This document shows, in pieces, positions 28,488-35,688 of a DNA stretch of 64,000 bases. Source of the stretch: Paludibaculum sp. (GTDB lineage Bacteria > Acidobacteriota > Terriglobia > Bryobacterales > Bryobacteraceae); NCBI GenBank assembly GCA_029973955.1, contig JARKQJ010000248.1:1-64000 (forward strand), in the 5' to 3' direction. Numbering within the stretch: position 1 is the first letter of the stretch; each line of letters begins with the position of its first letter. Position numbers and translations under genes: made by a program. The notes beneath the pieces are model-generated. The model saw nothing but the letters and a program-made list of their open reading frames with translations. It did no database searches and was not told where the DNA came from.

Positions 28488-29570
28488 ATGATTCGCGCGC
28501 TGTTCCGCCTCTCCCTGCTGGCCACTGCGGCTGGATTCCTCGCGGCTCAACCCCTGCCGGTGCGCGGCATCCATCTATCCGCGCCCAAACCCGACGAGAT
28601 GGCGCTGGCGCTGCGCTTCATCTCGGAGTCGTTGCCCAAAGAGGGCGTGAATCTCCTGATCCTGGAGATCAACTACCGCTACCAGTTCGCGCGGCACCCG
28701 GAGGTGGCCGATGCGGACGCGCTCAGCGCGGACCAACTGCGGCAGCTCAGCCAGGCCGCCAAGGCGGCGGGCGTGCAACTGGTCCCGCTGATCAACCTGC
28801 TGGGGCATCAATCGTGGGCGAAAACGACGTTCGGCCTGCTGCGCTCCCATCCCGAGTTCGATGAGACGCCGGGGCTGTACCCGGACAACGCCAACATCTA
28901 TTGCCGCAGCTACTGCCCGCTGCACCCCGACATCCATCCGCTGCTGTTCGACCTGATCGACGAGGTGATGGACGCGACCGGCGCGCAGGCTTTCCACGCC
29001 GGCCTGGACGAGGTGTTTCTGCTGGGCGAGGACGCCTGCCCGCGCTGCAAGGGGCGAAACCGCGCCGAGCTGTTCGCCGGTGAGGTGAAAGCGGTGCGCG
29101 ATCACCTGGCGTCGCGGGGGCAGAAGTTGTGGATCTGGGCCGACCGGCTGATCGACGGCGAGACGACGGGCATCGGCAAGTGGGAGGCCAGCATGAACCA
29201 GACCGCTCCGGCACTGGCGCTGTTGCCGCGCGACGTGGTGCTGTGCGACTGGCACTATGAGGCGGCGCACCCCACGGCCACCAGCTTCGCGCTGGCGGGC
29301 TTCCAGGTGGTGAGTTCTCCGTGGCGCAGGCCGGCCGTGGCGCTGGGGCAACTGGCGCAGATCCGCGACGCGCGGGCACACTCCACGCCGCTGGTGCGCG
29401 ACCGCCTGCTGGGCATGCTGCATACGACGTGGGTCGGCTTCGGGCCGTTCGTCCGCGCCTACTTCGGCGAGGAGAAGAACCCTACGGCACAGGTGGCCGA
29501 AACAGTGCTCTGTTTTCGCGAACTCTATCGCGAACTGCGCGCAACTGGCGCTTTGGAGGCAGTCAAGTGA
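28488..29570 (+). CDS. exported GH20-like glycoside hydrolase
   Basis: This 360-residue exported protein has a signal peptide (LFRLSLLATAAGFLAAQ) and a TIM-barrel resembling the catalytic domain of GH20 beta-hexosaminidases. FHAGLDEVFL places the Asp-Glu pair at residues 174-175, as in the HxGGDE motif. The early VNLLILEINYRYQF strand and LVPLINLLGHQSW also fit. It is shorter than standard GH20 enzymes because the N-terminal domain is missing, so a catalytic-domain-only hydrolase is likely. It starts 12 nt after lnt and overlaps the next gene by 4 nt, so the two are probably one unit acting on the same glycan. Confidence 0.8.
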   Translation: MIRALFRLSLLATAAGFLAAQPLPVRGIHLSAPKPDEMALALRFISESLPKEGVNLLILEINYRYQFARHPEVADADALSADQLRQLSQAAKAAGVQLVPLINLLGHQSWAKTTFGLLRSHPEFDETPGLYPDNANIYCRSYCPLHPDIHPLLFDLIDEVMDATGAQAFHAGLDEVFLLGEDACPRCKGRNRAELFAGEVKAVRDHLASRGQKLWIWADRLIDGETTGIGKWEASMNQTAPALALLPRDVVLCDWHYEAAHPTATSFALAGFQVVSSPWRRPAVALGQLAQIRDARAHSTPLVRDRLLGMLHTTWVGFGPFVRAYFGEEKNPTAQVAETVLCFRELYRELRATGALEAVK

Positions 29571-31333
29571 ATCTATCGAGACGGCAATTTTCGTTTTCAG
29601 CGCTGGCGGCGGCGGCCCCGGCTTCCGATTGGACGAAGGCGCCGCCGCGGGCCATCGCCATGGACGGCAGCGCCGCCGCCGGGTGCCGCGTGGAACGGCG
29701 CTGGCAGGGCAAGCTGTGCCGCACCAAGGTGACCAACCGCGGCAAGAGCCCGGTGGCGCTGCGGGAGATCGTTCTCTTTGAAGGCAACCACGGCTGCGCG
29801 CCGGAGACGCCCATTTACGGCGAAGGCTTCACCATGCTGAGCCAGACCGGCGGGACCCTCGCCGCGCCGGTGGACATCGGCGGCTACACGGATCGCAAGC
29901 ACTACAGGATTCCGCAGCCGGAAGACGCAACTACCGTCTATAACCTGCTCTGCCTCTCGCCGGCCGGCCAGCCGCACGCCCTGCTCGCATTCACCTCGTC
30001 CCGCCGGTGGGCGGGCCGCTTCCATCTGCGGGCCGCGACGCTGCAGGTGACGGTGGATTGCGAAGGCCTCACGCTGGCGCCGGGCGAAAGCTGGGAGATG
30101 GAGGAGTTCTGCCGGCTGGAGGGTAACGACCGCGCGGCGCTGTTCGCCGAACTCGGCAACTTGCCTGCGGCGCATCACAAGCCGCAGCCGTGGCCCGCGC
30201 CGCCGGAGGGCTGGTGCTCCTGGTATTGCTTCGGACCGCGCGTCACCGCCAGGCAGGTGACCGACAACCTGGAGTGGATCGCCGGCAACGCGCCGTACCT
30301 GCGTTACATTCAGATCGACGACGGCTACCAGCCGGCGATGGGGGACTGGCTGGAAACGGGCTCGGCCTTTGGCGGCGACATCCGCACCGTGCTCGACCAG
30401 ATCCGCAAGCGCGGTTTTGAACCGGCGATCTGGGTGGCGCCGTTCATCGCGGAAGAGAAGTCCCACCTGTTCACACAACACCCGGACTGGTTCATGAAGG
30501 ACGCCGGAGGGCAGCCGCTGGCTTCGAACAAAGTGACCTTCGGCGGATGGCGGCGCGGGCCGTGGTACGCTCTCGACGGCACGCACCCCGGGGCACGGGA
30601 GTTTCTCCAGTCGCTCTTCCGCACGATGAACCGGGAATGGGGGGTCACGTACTTCAAGCTGGACGCCAACTTCTGGGGCGCGATGCACTCGGCGAAGCTG
30701 CACGACCCCAAGGCGACACGCGTAGAGGCCTACCGGCGCGGGATGGAGGCGGTGATCGCGGGCGCGGGCAAGAGTTTCATTCTGGGCTGCAACCATCCGA
30801 TGTGGCCTTCGCTGGGCGTGATCCACGGCTCGCGCTCCTCCGGGGACATCTCACGCCGCTGGAACACGGTGAAGAAGGTGGCGGGAGAGAACCTGCATCG
30901 CGCGTGGCAGAACCAGGTGCTGTGGTGGAACGATCCGGACGCGCTGGTGCTGATGGGCACGCTGCCGGAGAATGAGTTCCTGTTCCACGCCGCGGCGACC
31001 TACGCCACAGGGGGAATGCTGCTTTCCGGCGACGACCTGACGCGCATCTCACCGGAACGCAAGGCGCTGCTGGACAAATTGCGGCCTACGCACCGCGCGG
31101 CGCAGTTCACGCCCGATCTGCAGACCGGGCGTATGCAACTCGACGGCAGGGAGATGCTGTTCGCTCTCAACTGGGACGAGGCACCGGCGGCCCGCCAATT
31201 CACACTGCCGGCGCGCGAGTGCCGGCTGACGGACTATTTCAGTGGAGCCGGGCTCGGCACGCACCGCGGGATTTACCGGATCGAATCCCTTCCGGCACGT
31301 TCGGCGCGCGTGATCGAGGTCCGGCCCCTGTAG
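29567..31333 (+). CDS. Tat-exported GH36-like alpha-galactosidase family enzyme
   Basis: This 588-residue protein starts with a twin-arginine-like leader (NLSRRQFSFSALAAAAPA). A beta-sandwich N-domain precedes a clan GH-D barrel starting at EGWCSWYCFGPRV. YIQIDDGYQPAMGDW is a hallmark. The likely nucleophile is Asp366 in YFKLDANFW and the acid/base Asp427 in RSSGDIS. Enzymes of this clan cleave alpha-galactosides, sometimes other alpha-linked sugars. The start is a GTG inside GTGA, overlapping the stop of the GH20-like gene, with GGAGG 7 nt upstream; longer upstream frames lack the leader. The substrate is not determinable from sequence. Confidence 0.87.
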   Translation: MNLSRRQFSFSALAAAAPASDWTKAPPRAIAMDGSAAAGCRVERRWQGKLCRTKVTNRGKSPVALREIVLFEGNHGCAPETPIYGEGFTMLSQTGGTLAAPVDIGGYTDRKHYRIPQPEDATTVYNLLCLSPAGQPHALLAFTSSRRWAGRFHLRAATLQVTVDCEGLTLAPGESWEMEEFCRLEGNDRAALFAELGNLPAAHHKPQPWPAPPEGWCSWYCFGPRVTARQVTDNLEWIAGNAPYLRYIQIDDGYQPAMGDWLETGSAFGGDIRTVLDQIRKRGFEPAIWVAPFIAEEKSHLFTQHPDWFMKDAGGQPLASNKVTFGGWRRGPWYALDGTHPGAREFLQSLFRTMNREWGVTYFKLDANFWGAMHSAKLHDPKATRVEAYRRGMEAVIAGAGKSFILGCNHPMWPSLGVIHGSRSSGDISRRWNTVKKVAGENLHRAWQNQVLWWNDPDALVLMGTLPENEFLFHAAATYATGGMLLSGDDLTRISPERKALLDKLRPTHRAAQFTPDLQTGRMQLDGREMLFALNWDEAPAARQFTLPARECRLTDYFSGAGLGTHRGIYRIESLPARSARVIEVRPL

Positions 31334-31344
31334 GAGCGAAGCGG

Positions 31345-31842
31345 CTAATCGGCGGCCGGCGCGCCGCCGGTTTCGCCCTGGCCGTAGGACTGCAGCACGA
31401 GGTAGGAAGGGCCGAAGCGTTTCACGTTGTCCAGTTGTTTTTCGAACTGGTCGTAGTGGGTCTCTTCGTCCTTCACCAGTTGCTCGAAGATCTGCTTGGA
31501 GGCGGAGTCAGCCAAAGCGGCGCACTTCAATGCCGCCTGGTTGTAGCTGATAACGCCTTCCTCTTCCATGGCCATCGCCTTGGCGAGCACGGCTTCCGCG
31601 TCGATGATCTTCTCCACGGGGCCGGCGGGCACCATTTCGACGTCACCCTTCAGGAAGAGAATGCGCTCCGCCAGAAGTTCCACATGCCCCATCTCCATGA
31701 TGGCGACCCGTTTGAACAGCATGGAGAGCGGACCGAAACCCTGATCGTCCAGATGGAAATGGAAGTACATGTACTGGTGGACGGCCTGCAATTCGTCAGC
31801 TACAGCTTGATTGAGTAGTTGAATGCTTTCGGTGCGATTCAT
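31345..31842 (-). CDS. bfr: bacterioferritin-like ferritin
   Basis: This 165-residue four-helix ferritin stores iron. Diiron ligands are visible as DELQAVHQYMYF, EMGHVELLAERILFLKG, MEEEGVISYNQA and DEETHYDQFEKQL. The EM pair before GHVE corresponds to the haem-ligand methionine of bacterioferritin, so haem binding is possible. The C-terminal tail (SYGQGETGGAPAAD) is a short extension. It is convergent with the GH36-like gene (11 nt apart) and divergent from the sensor kinase. Confidence 0.9.
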   Translation of the reverse strand: MNRTESIQLLNQAVADELQAVHQYMYFHFHLDDQGFGPLSMLFKRVAIMEMGHVELLAERILFLKGDVEMVPAGPVEKIIDAEAVLAKAMAMEEEGVISYNQAALKCAALADSASKQIFEQLVKDEETHYDQFEKQLDNVKRFGPSYLVLQSYGQGETGGAPAAD

Positions 31843-31860
31843 AGTTTGGGCTCTGAAAAG

Positions 31861-31889
31861 ATGATTGCACTATCGACTGGCCGTGACAA
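31861..31889 (-). promoter_or_regulatory. candidate promoter of bfr
   Basis: On the minus strand, TTGTCA (5 of 6 to the -35 consensus) and AATCAT (4 of 6) are separated by 17 nt. The leader to bfr would be about 10-12 nt. No convincing iron-box was seen. Confidence 0.35.
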
Positions 31890-31910
31890 CCCGTCTTCCG
31901 CGGTGCAAGG

Positions 31911-31936
31911 CCGGATGCTCTGGCCGGATGCTCTGG
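31911..31936. repeat. perfect tandem duplication of 13 bp
   Basis: CCGGATGCTCTGG occurs twice head to tail in the bfr/sensor-kinase divergent intergenic region. It could be a slippage product or a doubled binding site between the two promoters. Confidence 0.6.
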
Positions 31937-32000
31937 CGATGTGCCGCGGGATGGTTGAGCTGTAGAATGGTTCCAGACCGACGGGCGGAAAGGGAGACGG

Positions 32001-34721
32001 TTGAAGCGTAGTACTGTTCTTTGGATCTGCGGGATCACCGCACTCGCCCTGGCGGCGTCACTCCTCTTGTGGCCGAAGCCGGTGGAGAATCGTGTCTATC
32101 GCATCGGTTGGCAGGATGATCCGCCGAACATGTTCACCGGCTCGGATGGCCAGTCGCATGGCCTGGGGCCGGACCTGATCGCTGAAGCCGCTCGCCGCCG
32201 TGGAATCCGTCTGGAGTGGGTGTATTGTCCGGATAGTGCCGACGACGCCATTCGATCCGGCAAGGTGGAGATGTGGCCGCTGCTCAGCGTCCTGCCGGAC
32301 CGGCTGTCCTACGTTCACTTCTCGCGCCCGTACTTCCGCAACTTCCTCACGCTGGTGGTTCTGGCCGATTCGCCGTTGAAGTCGGTGGCGGATATCGGCG
32401 GCAAGCGCGTCGGGCACCAGGCGCTGCGCATCAACTACGACCGCGTGAACACGTTCGTCCCCAAGGTGACCGGGGTGCCGCACCACAACGTCCAGGAGGG
32501 TCTCGCGCAATTGAGATCCGGCATGATCGACGTTCTGATGGTGGGCGAGCTGAAGCTCGTATCGGCGCTGATGGATCGGGACGGCGAGTCCAGTGTGGGC
32601 CTGCGGACGCTGCCGTCGGATCTGCCCGCGGCCGAGTTAGCCGTGGGCGGGGCTTTCGATGCCGCTCCGGCTGTCGATGCCTTGCGGGATGAGATCGAAA
32701 AAATGTCGCTCGACGGCACGGTGGACCGTCTCCTCTATGACCATGGCGTGATCACGCGCCGGGAGATTACGGATCTCACCGCCATCGTCCACACCACCAG
32801 GCAGGTGCGCCGGCTGGCGTTCGCGCTGGGAATCGCAGCATGCCTGGCGTTGTTGGGAGCAGCACTGGCGCTGGCCTACCGGCGTCAGCGCAACAGCGCC
32901 AGAGTGGCGGAAATTGCCCGGCGCAACGCCGAACGCGACCTGCGCAATGTGACGAACTCACTCACGGACATGGTGCTGGCGTTCGACATGAATCGCCGGT
33001 TGCTCTACGCCAATCCGACCCTGGAACGGCTGACCGGGTATTCAGCAGAGGAGCTTCGCCAAGCTGGTTTCATCCCGTGGTGCCACCCGGAAGACGCGGC
33101 CAGAATGATGGCACACTGGGATGCGCTCTACGTGGCACAGGAGTTTTCGGGCGAGTCCTACCGGCTGGTGCGCAAGGACGGGCAGATCCGGCAAATGCTC
33201 GCCGCCTGGGGCCCGATCCTGGACGAGAAGGGCGTCCAAATCGGAGTGCGCGGCTCGGAACGCGACATTACGGACCTCACCGAGGCGCTGTCGGAGATGC
33301 GGCTGCTGGCTGCCGCTGTCGCCCAGGCGACCGACGCCGTGGTGATCACTGACCGGGCTGGCATCATCCAGTACGTCAATCCGGCGTTCGAGCGGGTTTC
33401 CGGCTATTCGGCGGCCGAGGTGCTGGGCGGCAATCCCAGGCTGCTCAAGAGCGGCGCGCACGATAGCGCCTACTACGGCGCGATGTGGAAGTGCCTGCTC
33501 GCAGGACGGTCCTGGACCGGCCAGCTCACGAACCGCCGCAAAGATGGGTCGCTGTTCACCGAGCACTGCACCATTTCACCGGTCTTCAACGAGCAGGGGC
33601 GCATCGAGCGCTATATCGCAGTGAAGAAGGACATTACCCAGGAACTGGCCCTGGAGGAGCAGGTCCGCCAGGCTCAGAAGATGGAGTCGATCGGCAAGCT
33701 CGCCGGCGGTGTCGCCCACGACTTCAACAACCTGTTGACCGTGATCTCCGGCAACGCTCAGTTGGCGCAACGGCACCTGGCCGCGGAAAGCCCCGCCATG
33801 CAGCGTCTGCATCGAGTGGTGGAAGCGGCCGACCGCGCCGCCGACCTGACGCGCCAACTGCTGGCCTTTGGCCGCAAACAGCCCGCTCAGCCGGAGTTGC
33901 TGGACCTCGCCTCTGTTGTGCTGCGCATGGAGCCGGTCCTCTCCAGTCTCACCGGCGACAACATCCCGATCCGGTTTGAATTCGATCCCGGCACGCCGCC
34001 CGTCCTGATGGACCGGTCGCATCTTCAGCAGGTGCTGATGAACCTCGCGGTCAACGCCCGGGACGCGATGGAGGACGGCGGCTCGCTGACCATCCGGACC
34101 ACCCGCAAGGACGGTTTTGCCATCCTCGAAGTGCTGGACACGGGGCATGGGATCGACCCCGCGATCGCCGACCGGATCTTCGAGCCCTTCTACTCCACCA
34201 AGGAGCCCGGCCGCGGCACCGGCCTTGGCCTGGCTGTGGTTTACGGCATCGTCACCCAATCCGGCGGGCGAATCCAGGTGGATTCGCAGCCCGGCAAGGG
34301 CACCCGCTTCTCCGTCCAACTGCCGGCCGGCAGCGGCGAGGTTTCCACCCAGCCGGCCGGCGCCCCCGCCATGCCGGCGCAGACTCAGGCCACGCTGCTG
34401 CTGGTGGAGGATCAGCCCGAAGTTCGCTCCTATATCGCCGAAGTCCTGCGCATTTACCGCTACCGGGTGAACGAGGCGGAGGACGGCGTTTCCGCCCTCA
34501 ATCTGGCGCGCTCCCTGAGTTCATTGGACATCCTACTGACGGATCTCTCCATGCCCGGCATGAATGGCGCCGAACTGGCCCGTGAGGTGCTTCGCGTCCA
34601 TCCCGGAGCCGCCGTGCTTTGCATGAGCGGCTTCGCGGGAGAAGTGCCGGCGGGAGAGTTTCCCCTGCTTCAGAAGCCGTTTTCGCCCGACGCGCTCATC
34701 CGTGCGTTGAATCGACTCTGA
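32001..34721 (+). CDS. hybrid sensor histidine kinase with periplasmic solute-binding sensor
   Basis: This 906-residue sensor has an N-terminal helix (residues 10-23), then a family 3 solute-binding-like domain (about 28-255, RIGWQDDPPNMF, GPDLIAEAARRRGI, ADIGGKRVGHQA). A second membrane helix (about 270-292) follows, then two PAS domains (DMNRRLLYANPTLERLTGYS; GIIQYVNPAFERVSGYSAAE). The HisKA motif KLAGGVAHDFNNLLTVI has its His near residue 573, the ATPase has VNARDAMEDGG and GTGLGLAVVYG, and the C-terminal receiver has phospho-acceptor Asp near 848 (LLTDLSMPGMNG). The start is TTG with AAGGGAG upstream. No separate response regulator is adjacent. It probably senses a small amino-acid-like or organic ligand. 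Confidence 0.92.
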   Translation: MKRSTVLWICGITALALAASLLLWPKPVENRVYRIGWQDDPPNMFTGSDGQSHGLGPDLIAEAARRRGIRLEWVYCPDSADDAIRSGKVEMWPLLSVLPDRLSYVHFSRPYFRNFLTLVVLADSPLKSVADIGGKRVGHQALRINYDRVNTFVPKVTGVPHHNVQEGLAQLRSGMIDVLMVGELKLVSALMDRDGESSVGLRTLPSDLPAAELAVGGAFDAAPAVDALRDEIEKMSLDGTVDRLLYDHGVITRREITDLTAIVHTTRQVRRLAFALGIAACLALLGAALALAYRRQRNSARVAEIARRNAERDLRNVTNSLTDMVLAFDMNRRLLYANPTLERLTGYSAEELRQAGFIPWCHPEDAARMMAHWDALYVAQEFSGESYRLVRKDGQIRQMLAAWGPILDEKGVQIGVRGSERDITDLTEALSEMRLLAAAVAQATDAVVITDRAGIIQYVNPAFERVSGYSAAEVLGGNPRLLKSGAHDSAYYGAMWKCLLAGRSWTGQLTNRRKDGSLFTEHCTISPVFNEQGRIERYIAVKKDITQELALEEQVRQAQKMESIGKLAGGVAHDFNNLLTVISGNAQLAQRHLAAESPAMQRLHRVVEAADRAADLTRQLLAFGRKQPAQPELLDLASVVLRMEPVLSSLTGDNIPIRFEFDPGTPPVLMDRSHLQQVLMNLAVNARDAMEDGGSLTIRTTRKDGFAILEVLDTGHGIDPAIADRIFEPFYSTKEPGRGTGLGLAVVYGIVTQSGGRIQVDSQPGKGTRFSVQLPAGSGEVSTQPAGAPAMPAQTQATLLLVEDQPEVRSYIAEVLRIYRYRVNEAEDGVSALNLARSLSSLDILLTDLSMPGMNGAELAREVLRVHPGAAVLCMSGFAGEVPAGEFPLLQKPFSPDALIRALNRL

Positions 34722-34780
34722 CGCGAAGCGGCCGGACCGGTCTCTTTCCTGGCGGCAATTGCACTTTGCCGACCACGGTG

Positions 34781-34810
34781 TTGCCCGCCAGAGTATTGGT
34801 CCGCTATACT
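34781..34810 (+). promoter_or_regulatory. promoter of tRNA-Lys
   Basis: TTGCCC and TATACT (5 of 6 to the -10 consensus) are separated by 18 nt. The start point falls near 34817, about 15 nt before the tRNA. Confidence 0.5.
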
Positions 34811-34831
34811 GGAAACTAGCTGTAAGGGAAT

Positions 34832-34907
<76 letters not shown>

Positions 34908-35357
34908 TCTCCTTCCGGCCTCCCGCCTTTCGTCTCTCTCCAAACAGCCTCAGGACGGGCAGTTCTGCGCCTGCGCAGCTTCTTCCCCTGCCAATCCAGC
35001 GCCATGAAAACACACGGTTCCGCTCGAACATTGTGCCCCATTGGTCCGCCCGGGCCTCTCCGAATTTGGGGCGCGTTATGACTTCTTCCGCTTGGATCCA
35101 CCCTTTCCCGAGTGCGCGCTGAGATCCTGAAGGGCACGGATAAACCAGCACGCGGAAGCCACGAACAAGAGAAACACGATGAGGGTGACCACGGACATCC
35201 ATCGGATGGAAGGGGGCTTCTTCAACAGTCGAGATGATCGCTTAGAACCGGAGTCACATGGGTACTGTACTAAGGCACTTACAGGGCATGCCTCTTCGCT
35301 GGATGGGGTGCCGGATGGGGTGTTGCGGACCGCATTCGCTGCCCGCATTCTGGAAGC
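34908..35357. other. 450-bp stretch with no certain gene
   Basis: Between the tRNA and the next plus-strand gene I find only a possible small minus-strand membrane peptide gene (listed separately). No tRNA terminator, repeat or further RNA could be identified. Both strands hold open frames, but these look like ordinary GC-rich noise. Confidence 0.5.
35076..35198 (-). CDS. possible small membrane peptide
   Basis: The putative 40-residue peptide has a strong membrane helix (VVTLIVFLLFVASACWFI) followed by a basic tail ending GGSKRKKS. A longer in-frame start would add LLKKPPSIRW, a positively charged segment before the helix. No ribosome site is convincing and no family is recognised. The single clean helix and flanking charges are the only support. 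Confidence 0.3.
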   Translation of the reverse strand: MSVVTLIVFLLFVASACWFIRALQDLSAHSGKGGSKRKKS

Positions 35358-35687
35358 ATGAACCAAGTTGCCGCCTCCGCGCCCTCGTCCCGGACAATCC
35401 ACCTGCTGCTGGCTGCCATCGTGGCCTTGCTGGCAGTCATCGCGCTACGCCCCCTGCTCGAGCCGGCTCTGATCGCCCGGGCCGAAACCCGCTTCGAGTA
35501 CGTACAGGTCCTATCGACGAATTGGATGCGCAACGGCCGCCCCGGCATCCTGCTCATGGACCGCCGCAACGGCAACGTCTGGTATATGGCCACGCAGACG
35601 GACCGCGGCCCCGGCCTGGGCGATCCTCAGTTCATAGTCCGGGTGCCATTCGAGAAGCTCGACCAGGCGCCCGCCGGGCAGCAGTGA
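35358..35687 (+). CDS. small exported or membrane-anchored protein of unknown function
   Basis: This 109-residue protein has an N-terminal membrane helix (TIHLLLAAIVALLAVIAL, about residues 13-30) and a short soluble domain containing FEYVQVLSTNWMRNGRPGIL and DRRNGNVWYMATQ. The soluble part looks like a small beta-structured module (GILLMDRRNGNVWYM). No family is recognised. It ends just 1 nt before the stop of the convergent ADOP gene. Confidence 0.6.
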   Translation: MNQVAASAPSSRTIHLLLAAIVALLAVIALRPLLEPALIARAETRFEYVQVLSTNWMRNGRPGILLMDRRNGNVWYMATQTDRGPGLGDPQFIVRVPFEKLDQAPAGQQ

Positions 35688-35688
35688 A

